From: Symbiodinium natans
Taxonomy: Eukaryota; Sar; Dinophyceae; Suessiales; Symbiodiniaceae
DNA length: 64,000 bases
Assembly: GCA_905221605.1 (NCBI GenBank)
Contig: CAJNDS010000521.1
Location: forward strand, 1 to 64,000
Reading direction: 5' to 3'
Numbering within the stretch: position 1 is the stretch's first letter; every line of letters starts with the position of its first letter. The position numbers and the translations under genes are program-made. The notes beneath the pieces were generated by a model. It had not been told where the DNA came from and searched no databases. It saw only the letters and a program-made list of their open reading frames with translations. Shown here in pieces: positions 56,800-64,000 of this stretch.

Positions 56800-58460
56800 G
56801 GCCCCGTCACAGAGGCCTTCGGCTGACTGCCGACCTGGCCACGGACAAGCGACAGCTGGAGTCCTGTAGGCGAGAGCGGCCGGGGCGGGCAAGCTGAAAG
56901 AAAGCCTGGGCGAGAGCACGGGCCAGTGGCAGCGGATACGCAGCTTCCAACGAAGTAGAAAATCCGTTAGGCGCTTCCGGCGCCACCCCCCACGGCAAGT
57001 GACGTTGGGCGCAGGAGTGCCCGGGCAGGACTTGCAGATGCCGTCAAACGCACCTCGAGACGCAATAGCCGTCCACTTGGGACGACGGCTGCCATATGCG
57101 CAACTTTGGAATGCAGTGAACTGAAAGAGGTGCGCGATTCGTGCAAACATGGAAGTGCGCCAGTAGAAGCTTTGCCTGGGGTTCTCCACACCGATGACAA
57201 GGGCGCAGCTTCAAGGACCGGTCGGACACACAGTCATAAAGCTGATTTGCCAAGGTGACCCGGAGAAGGGCTGCCCACCCAGCTGCGGCAACCCGTTCGG
57301 AAACTTTTCCGAGCGGAGAGGAGGGGGTCCAGGAACCCCTTAATTTCTCTCGCTCGGCTGGCAGTCCCACACGGTGGAGCGAACCAAATGCCCACGCAGT
57401 TGGGCATGGCTAGCCAACGTCGAACCAACTCGACGCCTTCTGCAGCACACAAGTCGACAAGATGAACATGACAGGCGGCGCCGGGCACGCGCTTATGGTC
57501 GACAGCGACGGCATCAAACCCAAGTTGCTTGAGGCAGGCTGAGAGCCTGGACATGCCGGAAAAGACCTCAATAATGAACGGGGGTCTGGAGGACGTCTCA
57601 CTGGCAGACGGAGCGGGCACCTGTGTAGGCTCCGGCGCGGTGCTCATGACTGTTGGAACGTCCGACAGGGCTGGAAGGAAGTCCGGTGGCAGGGGAAAGC
57701 CAAGCTCAAGGAGGGCTTGGGGGACCTCAAGCTTGACTGAGGGCATATGAGGCAGCGCATATGCTACCAGGACGACGCGACGGCCTTGCCAGGGTTCAGT
57801 CATATGCCAGTGGTCCTTGGCAGGCAGCTCGAGACAGCCATTCTCGAAATTGAGCACACGTCCCTGGACCGGAGAGCCTTGGACAGGTCGAACGTCGTGC
57901 CCGGGGCCTTCACACCACACACCGCCCCCAGAGAAGTTGGAGAGCTTGAACACAAGATTGGGGGTCGGCCCGTTGTGGGAATCGCAATGAGGCTCAGTGG
58001 GGATGTCACAAAATATGGCCAGAGAAGTGAAAACCGCAGCCGGCCGGCGTTGCCGAACGAACGCACAGAGGACCTGCGCGACCTTTGGGAAGCGAGAAAC
58101 ATTGGCCCGAAGGCCCAGCACACCCCCTCTCCGGTACATACCAGTGAAGAACGAGCTGCCTGAAGCAGCCTTGTGGGGAGCCTCGTGCGGAAGAAGCTCC
58201 CACAGGGAGAGCACAGAATGAGATCCAATGAGTTGGCCCTGCAAAAGTTGCTCAGCAAGTTCTTCAGGGTCATTGAAAGCAGCACATGAATTCAGCTGGG
58301 AGGTTGGCTCAGGAGCGAGGGAAACTGGGGGCTCAGCCGTAACATTGTGCACAGATTGACTGACCACAACGGGAGCCTCAGATCCAGTTTCCCCAGGTGG
58401 CGGAACGGCTGTCAACACGGGCTCTTCCGAAGTTGAGCCAACAAGCCCCGCCTCCAGCAC
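56800..58460 (-). pseudogene. Element 2 oxygenase-like plus cytosine-methyltransferase fusion
   Basis: In frame with Gag after a single TGA (58467-58469). Residues about 100-235 look like a 2OG-Fe(II) dioxygenase: FCDIPTEPHCDSHNGP gives the H-x-D (His158, Asp160), NLVFKLSNFSGGGVWCEGPG is a typical strand-turn, and DHWHMTEPWQGRRVVLVAYA gives the distal His (217 or 219) and an Arg for 2-oxoglutarate. From residue 296 a methyltransferase follows: IIEVFSGMSRLSACLKQLGF (motif I) and FAPPCGTASRAREI (motif IV, Cys 364). Beyond residue 370 several frameshifts occur. ENPRQSFYWRTSMF, FQSCAYGSRRPKW and LEAAYPLPLARALAQAF (motifs VI, VIII, X) appear in two other frames down to about 56800. The oxygenase half is intact; the methyltransferase is broken. 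It may set and remove modified cytosine, but this is inference. Confidence 0.72.
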
Positions 58461-58466
58461 TGACTG

Positions 58467-59645
58467 TCACTCCTTGTGATCCCGGATGGGGTGCGGTTGG
58501 AAACACTTGCAACACAGGTGCTTGCGGGGGCACGTGGCGGCGGAACACTTGCACTTGTCCCCATGCAGATTGTAATCGAAACATAAGGGCTCACCCGTAG
58601 GAGCATTGGCCACACCACCTTTCTGGAGGATCTCTTTTGGGACGCGAGCGGTGAGGGAATACTTGCCGTTGCCTTTGCCACCCCCCTTGGGGCCACCCTT
58701 GATCTTTTTGTCTCCAGGCTCGAGCTTTCGCTTGAGCTCACGGCGCTCTTTGTTCCCATTGCCTTGCTTTTGTGGAAGCGGCATCAAGGCCATTGAGACA
58801 TGGTAGCTTTCAAGTGCCGAGATTAACGCATCATCCATCGGGAAGCTTCCGTCTGTGGCTGCGCGCGGTTGAACCCCCAGTTCAATCAGGCGGACAAACA
58901 CTTGTCGATCGGCTTCCACCAACTGAGCAACAGAGCAACGCGCAAAACCCGGAGGAGGCTCCCTGTGAAGATTGCTGAACAGGCGGGAGATGTACTTCTC
59001 GTAGGCATTGAAGGAGAGGCACTGAGCAAACACATAGGCAATGCCCCTGCGACGAAGTGCCTCTTGGACTTGCAACGCGCTATGAGTTGGCATACTCATG
59101 GCATCATCCGTTTCTTTGATCACCAGCTTGGAACTTTCAAGTTCCAGCTGGCGGGATGCACCTCGGGAGTGGGTGACTTCGTGCGTTCTTGAGACACAAC
59201 GATCAGGGCTGAGGTACTTCAGCTGGTTGGCAGATTCCTGCCTGACGCAGTCTTCCAAAACGCATCTCCCGGGTTCCATGCCTCCTTCAATGAGCACACC
59301 CGGAAGCCGACCCCTGAGGTGTTGCAAACGCCTGTCCCGTTCCGCCTCCGGCATTTTCCTGGAGGCTCCTTCTGGATCGGAAACTTGCAGGCGCAAGTCA
59401 GCCAACACCAAGGTTTGCGCTTCGAAGACTAGGCGGCGTACGCAGGCCTTGCCAGCCGCATTGGCTCCAGGCGTGGTAGTTGTGCAGAAGGCATTGAAGG
59501 CTGACTCAGGAATGACCTGGCCAGGCTGGCCCACAGCATAAGCCAGTTGTCCCAGGCTAGTGAACCCACCTAGCACATCATCGGGGCATTTGATCTCGCG
59601 GGCGCGCTGGATGAAGTGGGCCTCAGACTCAATCAAGGAAGACAT
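58467..59645 (-). CDS. Element 2 Gag-like protein with CCCH zinc motif
   Basis: 392 aa from ATG 59645 (MSSLIESEAHF). The first half shares PEAERDRRLQHLRGRLPG and YLSPDRC with the Gag of element 1. The middle (QVQEALRRRGIAYVFAQC, YISRLFSNLHREPPPGF, DRQVFVRLIELGV) is helical and capsid-like. A basic Lys/Gly stretch (RRELKRKLEPGDKKIKGGPK) precedes a C-terminal Cys/His cluster, CFDYNLHGDKCKCSAATCPR then HLCCKCFQPHPIRDH, which fits a CCCH-type RNA-binding finger. It ends in a TGA followed directly, in the same frame, by the oxygenase-methyltransferase, as in gag-pol readthrough. The frame is intact. Role: probably nucleocapsid packaging of element RNA. Confidence 0.75.
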   Translation of the reverse strand: MSSLIESEAHFIQRAREIKCPDDVLGGFTSLGQLAYAVGQPGQVIPESAFNAFCTTTTPGANAAGKACVRRLVFEAQTLVLADLRLQVSDPEGASRKMPEAERDRRLQHLRGRLPGVLIEGGMEPGRCVLEDCVRQESANQLKYLSPDRCVSRTHEVTHSRGASRQLELESSKLVIKETDDAMSMPTHSALQVQEALRRRGIAYVFAQCLSFNAYEKYISRLFSNLHREPPPGFARCSVAQLVEADRQVFVRLIELGVQPRAATDGSFPMDDALISALESYHVSMALMPLPQKQGNGNKERRELKRKLEPGDKKIKGGPKGGGKGNGKYSLTARVPKEILQKGGVANAPTGEPLCFDYNLHGDKCKCSAATCPRKHLCCKCFQPHPIRDHKE

Positions 59646-60085
59646 GGCACGGGAAACTACGCTGCTCAGTCGAAGAAGAAATCACACCTGATCACATCAA
59701 ATGCGCAACATGGTAGAAGACACAGCACAAACACCACACAACACTGTGCACCACAAGTAACATTGTCCGCTCTCTACTACTGCGAGCCTGGGGTTGAAAC
59801 ATCACATTCACAACCCAACACGCACATGCTGAATGCGTGGCCCCTGGGCCCCCATTGCCCATAAAGCCCCTTGGCTAGGCATTGGCACCATGTGCCACAA
59901 GGCTCATAAGGAACCATGTCCTTGCCTTGAATCCAACAATCCGACATCTAGTCGGCAACAGCACAAACTGCAGCTCACATTTCCTCACATTAGCCCATGG
60001 GCACACATGTCGCTACCATGTAGCAATCTCTTTTCTTCGCCATAGCGATCGGAAACGAACACAAACTTCCTCCAACCACACCGCA
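59646..60085. other. Leader between YR and Gag of element 2
   Basis: 440 bases without a supported gene. AC-rich, no repeat noticed. It could carry the Gag start signals. Confidence 0.4.
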
Positions 60086-62238
60086 TCACAGGTTGCGCTT
60101 ACATGTGCGACACTCCGGATTCATAAGATCCTCCTCTGAAGGCAAGACATACATTGCCGTGCGCGGGCGCCCACACACAAGAATGTTGTCGCCATAGGCA
60201 TGGTGAAGAACTCCAGATCTGGAGTGTTTTACCCATGTACCAGTGCCTTGCACAGGGTTCACACTGGGAACAGCCGCCCGGTCGTCAACACGCACGGGGT
60301 CGCGCGAAGTTTGCGATTCACTTGACCCCGACGACTCACTCGAGCTATCGGAGGAAGATGACTCTTCTTCACCGGAGCTTTCAACCTTGATAGCAGGTGT
60401 CAAAGAGGCATTAAGGTTTGCCTGAGTTGACAACAAGCCCTTGCCCTGCATTGGCCCGCCCGGGGGAGGCGGCTGAGGAGGGAACGCCCACATTTGCCCC
60501 CGAGCTGCATCAGGAGAAAACTCAAGCTGTCTGATGGCATCCAAGACTGTTTCCATCTCCCGCACGGGCCCCATGCTTAGCTCAACAGAGTACACAGCTT
60601 CCGTTCCTTCAACAGCTGTGACATGCCTGCCCAAACAAGAGCGAACCTCCTTCTTGGATCCAGCCTTGCTGGTCCAAGAGATGCACGTTCTCTTCAAGCT
60701 GTGCGAGGACACAGCATTATCTCTAAGTGCGAGCCTCAAGAAAGTTGAAACTTCCCCCGACGTAATGGCCCTGCGAGCCAGCACCCCACTGGCTAGCGGT
60801 GGACGGAAAAGCGCAGCACCAACATGCCCTTGCAACAGAAGACCAACTTTCTCAAAGGCACACTTACATGATTCGAACCACTCATGATCCGAGATTCCAC
60901 GCAACGGAATCAAGATTGGGAGCAGCTGAGCGACCCTTCTGGCTGCCCTGGCAGTTTTATGCTGCTTGACCCGGATCACCACGTAGCCATCACGACCTTC
61001 TCCATCCACGTCAACGTATGCCACCTTGCGGAAATCAGATTGTCTAGCACGTGCATACAAGCACAAAAGGCAATATCCAGCAAAGGCCCGATCCCAATCC
61101 GAGGTACCTTGTCCATGCAACAGCGAATGAAGGATGCGAACTTGCGCCACGGTGAGTGGGGGCGCTTGCTTGAGGTCCCCAAGGTTAGCCAACATACGCT
61201 CGGCTGCACCAACACACTTGCGGCTTATTTTGTTAGGAATGTTAGTAACATCCATCACGAAATAAGCAAAACGCAAGGCGGACAAGAATGCGAGCCATCC
61301 AGGAACTGCATGTACCTCCAGAACATGTCATCAGTGAAGGGGTCGAGGTTGGCACCAACAATGGTATCAAACCACCTCAGGAACGTGAGGATGCTACCTG
61401 CTCTCTTGGAGGCTGTTCCTGCGGCCCTCGACCCAATGCATGCCTCCAAAGCCTGTGGATCAACCTCGCACTCCGGGTGCATCTTGCGGTTTCTCTGCAT
61501 GATTACGATCCACTTATCAACTGCAAGCCTCACCGCTTTACGTTGCTGGGCATCAACGTCCACATCGGAGAGGACCTTGAAAACAGTTGACGCAAGGTCT
61601 CCAGGCACGAACGGCTCCTGCGGTTCATCCAAGGAGGCGAATGGATTACACGGAGGCGATTGAGGAGTCCAGACTTCCGCCTCACGCATTGAAAGGGGTG
61701 GCATTTTAAGCTCCGAAGACACCGAGGACTCACCAAAGATTGCACTAACAGCAGGCAGCTCCCACGGCAACACAACGTCAGACAAGCCCCCATCCGCTAA
61801 ACGTACAAAGTTGTCGGCAAATACATCACCCACGGCGCGTGCCACTTTTGCTGGAGGCTCGCTAACAGTAAGTTTCTCAGTCTCGGCTAACTGAGAGTCT
61901 TCCCCAGTGGCGTCATGTTCTGCTGACTGACTCAACAGATCATCACGCGCACATGACCGGCATGAGGTATGCTCAGAGCTGAGCTCAGACATGTCAGGGT
62001 TGACGTCAACCATAAAATCTTCCACCGCCGAGACAGGGGAGTTTTCATCTCCCCAATCTAGGGCTTCCGCATCCGACGGCCTTGGCAACACCAACAACGG
62101 CCCAGAGGACTGCACGCTAGACCCAAAGGGGGGCAATTCGAGGTGAGCGATAGGAAGGACTGGCGGTCCATCATCTTCGCTGACATGGCCGACCGAAAAA
62201 TCATCCCCCTCTATATCCGGCAGACCCTCTGCAGACAT
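60086..62238 (-). pseudogene. Element 2 tyrosine recombinase (one frameshift)
   Basis: I start it at ATG 62238 (MSAEGLPDIEG); the frame is open upstream from a GTG at 62550 but composition there is poor. An acidic Ser/Asp-rich N-terminus is followed by a core-binding domain (QQRKAVRLAVDKWIVIMQRN, ACIGSRAAGTASKRAGSILT, DDMFWRYMQFLDG). Near 61285-61300 the frame shifts by one base and goes on as LSALRFAYFVMDVTN. The catalytic domain then has YARARQSDF (Arg), VKQHKTARAARR (Lys), SSHSLKRTCISW (His), CLGRHVTAVEGTEAVYSVEL (second His and Tyr). The usual HxxR is HxxK. A Ser/Asp-rich tail ends in WVKHSRSGVLHHAYGDN and CRTCKRN. The enzyme would join the ends of circular element DNA to the target. The shift may be decay or programmed. 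Confidence 0.8.
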
Positions 62239-62660
62239 GTCAGCAGCAAGAAGGCAGTCAACCTTGCAGAGGAAGGAGTTGGCGGTAACACGACTGCACC
62301 CAATGGGCAGCAGCACTGAACTGGTTCCAGTCAGACACCGTGAGGCAGAGAAGGAACCTGGCCCCTTCACTCCGACTAACGAGGAGGCCACGGAAGCTGG
62401 GTTCAACAATGTAGCTGAAAATATCAGGCGGCGCCTCAAGGCGGCGTTGAAGGGCAGGCACGTGATAGTGCAGGGGTCGAATGCGAACAGGCGCAAAGAC
62501 AAAGGATGGCACAGGCACTCGAAAGTCGTCTGATGACGACGTGGATGCACTGGATGCTGAAAGGTCCATCCACCCCCCCGATCACGGGGAAGCTTGCACG
62601 AAACTAAAGTCTTAGCACCTGGTTCAGAGCCACTAGACTAGAAAGCGGCCTCGAGCCTTC

Positions 62661-62865
62661 TCAAAATTTTTCACTGAGCTGTGGAGCCAGCGCTGCACCC
62701 ACAGAGCTCCAGCAAACGCATTTGCAAATTGTCGTTCGCAATACCAGGCATGTCAAGCATCAGAATCTTTTGGGTTACAAAACCAAGAACAAACGGCACA
62801 CCGTTTTTCTTAGAGACATTTGGAAGCAATCGATAAAACACCATTCGCTCGCGAACAGTAAGCTT
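62661..62865 (-). repeat. Element 2 repeat A1 (terminal)
   Basis: Partner of A2 (39325-39514), identical apart from 15 extra bases. It ends AGTAAGCTT exactly where the YR coding of element 1 resumes. A short frame within it (MVFYRLLPNVSKKNG...) stays open in both copies because the indel is a multiple of three. Confidence 0.95.
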
Positions 62866-64000
62866 CCTCCAGCTGCCGGAGGGGGCCACTAAGGGTGTCT
62901 CTTGAGTAAGCTAATGTACTCAAAGCTCCAGTCGAATGATGTGACAAGAGTGTCTGTGTTTCGCCCACAATGCCGTATTTGCTCAACCAGCCAAGAGCAG
63001 TGTGTTTCAAGGAATGTGTGGTAACCCTCGCTGTTGAGGGGTCGCGGTTCCTTAGCAGTCCCGTCAGCCAGTTGGAGGCCTCGGCGGAGTCGATGGACCT
63101 CTGCAGCCAGGCACCATCTGGGGCGGTGGCCGGTAGTAAAGGGCCTACAGGGGTCTTCGAGAGCACGGCAGCCACCTTCTGCCGTTCTTTGGCCCACACC
63201 ACCTTCGGGTGGACCCCCCGAACTGGAGCCACGAGGGGCATGAACAACGAGAGTTTCTTCTTCTTGTTGGACTGTTTCACCTCTCTGGCCCTGCCTTCCA
63301 GAAAACCACAAATCCCGGGGCCAATTTCCAGAAAATCGAACTCCAAGGATGGCACGTGCCTGATGTCCGACCAACGGTTCCTGCTGAAGATCTGAAACAG
63401 GAACACTCCTGCTGCAAATCGATCAACAACGTGGAGCTCAGCGTTCCCAACACACTCTTCCAGAAATCTAACTTCAAGCACTGTTAGGTCCCGGGCTTGA
63501 TGTGTGGGCTCGTGCTCGCCTGCCGCTCGGTCTGCCAAGCCTCGGACCCTGGGGGAGATGGAATTCTCCACATCTGGAATGGAAAGCACAAATTTCACAA
63601 ACTTCAACGCTTGTACCACGCTCTGAGGTGCCAGCTTGCCCTTTTTCCTGTGGGATATCTCTCTGCAGAACTTGTAAACCGCTTCCTCTGATGGGAGAAG
63701 GGGTTCCTCCACAGAGGTCCCTTGCACATCTGCCTGTTTTTGAAGCCAACGAAACAGCCTCAACAAGGTCGATGCACGCTTCTGGATTGTGTGTGGTGAT
63801 TTCAATCCAAACATGTCACGAAGGGACAATATCTTCTCCTCTTCGTCCAATTCTTGTAATGTTTTGGCAAAACTGGTGGACGGGGAGGCCTCGAACAGCT
63901 GTTTCCACATCTGCATGTTCTTCAACCACATGCCTGCAACAGCCTCCTCAAAAGGTTCATCTTTCTTTTTGCACTTGATCACTTTGCAGAAAACGTTGGC
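62866..64000 (-). pseudogene. Element 1 tyrosine recombinase, 5' and catalytic part
   Basis: The open frame reaches the right edge of the window, so the N-terminus is missing. Counting from codon 63982, the core-binding part (SPHTIQKRASTLLRLFRWLQ, AVYKFCREISHRKKGKLAPQ) is followed by FSRNRWSDIRHV (Arg 203), KQSNKKKKLSLFMPL (Lys), THSLKHTALGWL (His 323, with Lys at the HxxR position), LLSHHSTG (His 348/349) and LAYSRDTLSG (Tyr 359). At GPLRQLEE the frame enters element 2 repeat A1 and ends about 15 codons later. The rest of the protein lies 24 kb away at 39002-38307. The catalytic set is complete, so the enzyme was intact before the insertion, as far as visible. Confidence 0.82.

Larger units (their letters stand above)
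39003..62865 (-). mobile_element. Element 2: YR retrotransposon with split direct repeats
   Basis: It inserted into the YR gene of element 1. Minus-strand order: A1 (62865-62661), YR (62238-60086), Gag (59645-58467), oxygenase-methyltransferase (58460 to about 56800), RT-RNase H (56485-54706, resuming at 39834), B1 (39722-39513), A2 (39514-39325), a 112-bp spacer and B2 (39212-39003). The A2/B1 junction GTAAGC-TT-ACCGCTTG equals the two outer ends of the element joined head to tail, sharing a TT. The same TT is present at both insertion borders and there is no longer target duplication. This is the split-repeat layout of PAT/Ngaro-type elements and implies a circular intermediate joined by the recombinase. 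Without the nested LINE it is about 9 kb. Confidence 0.85.
33605..64000 (-). mobile_element. Element 1: DIRS/PAT-like YR retrotransposon, runs off window
   Basis: Host of the nest. On the minus strand it carries YR (62866-64000, continued at 39002-38307), Gag-methyltransferase (38199 to about 36753), RT-RNase H (36772-34678) and a 3' region with a direct-repeat pair (34447-34630 and 33605-33865). That pair is placed like the B1 and B2 repeats of element 2. The YR frame is interrupted by element 2 at 39003-62865. Its own 5' end, where an A1 repeat is expected, lies beyond 64000. Frameshifts in the methyltransferase and RNase H suggest it is inactive. Confidence 0.7.

Noticed and set aside
1-64000. 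CRISPR arrays, operons, prokaryotic promoters
   Set aside because: No spacer-repeat array seen, and all evidence points to a eukaryotic nuclear genome.

Overview
The window looks like nuclear DNA of a dinoflagellate, probably Symbiodiniaceae or a close relative (inference). Four things point there. A degenerate copy of the dinoflagellate spliced leader sits 34 bases upstream of an intact single-exon ankyrin gene (17494-19302). A fragment of mitochondrial cytochrome b of dinoflagellate type is embedded at 22.5-22.85 kb. Degenerate TTTAGGG-like telomeric motifs are scattered through the window. Finally, the retroelement families are of dinoflagellate type. I see no operons, tRNAs, rRNAs or CRISPR arrays.

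Layout, left part. 1-13 kb: one unrecognised 250-aa gene (1615-2367), several minisatellites, and a graveyard of minus-strand LINE fragments (4.9-10.4 kb) that includes a 128-bp MITE with TTAA target duplication. 13-25 kb: a 1.6-kb gene block present twice (13464-15089 and 23329-24944), the second copy frameshifted; between the copies lie the ankyrin gene, a 240-bp GAGAAAGA repeat and the cytochrome b fragment. 25-33.6 kb: gene-poor, with AT-rich hairpin islands, GC-rich inverted repeats and tandem repeats.

Layout, right part (33.6-64 kb). This is a nested set of three retroelements, all reading on the minus strand. Element 1 is a tyrosine-recombinase (DIRS/PAT-like) retrotransposon. It runs from its terminal repeat at 33605 past the right edge of the window and encodes YR, then Gag-cytosine-methyltransferase, then RT-RNase H. 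Its YR reading frame is cut by element 2 (39003-62865), a second YR retrotransposon with split direct repeats (A1 62661-62865; B1 39513-39722; A2 39325-39514; B2 39003-39212). Element 2 encodes YR, Gag, a fused 2OG-Fe(II)-oxygenase-like plus cytosine-methyltransferase protein, and RT-RNase H. Its RNase H frame is cut by element 3, a 14.9-kb LINE (39835-54705) with an A10 tail and a 16-bp target duplication. The LINE has a single 4766-codon open frame carrying a Tpt1/KptA RNA 2'-phosphotransferase domain, a duplicated unknown module, an APE-type endonuclease, a reverse transcriptase, C2H2/C2HC zinc fingers and a C-terminal ubiquitin-specific-protease domain.

Most unusual features: (i) a family of at least 14 short hairpins with a covarying GYGG-ARN-CCRC core, in all three reading frames of the LINE and mostly flanking its domains; (ii) the oxygenase-methyltransferase fusion, joined in frame to Gag through one TGA; (iii) Tpt1 and USP domains inside a LINE; (iv) the three-level nesting, which can be reconstructed base by base. 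The YR elements carry frameshifts and stops and look inactive; the LINE frame is intact.
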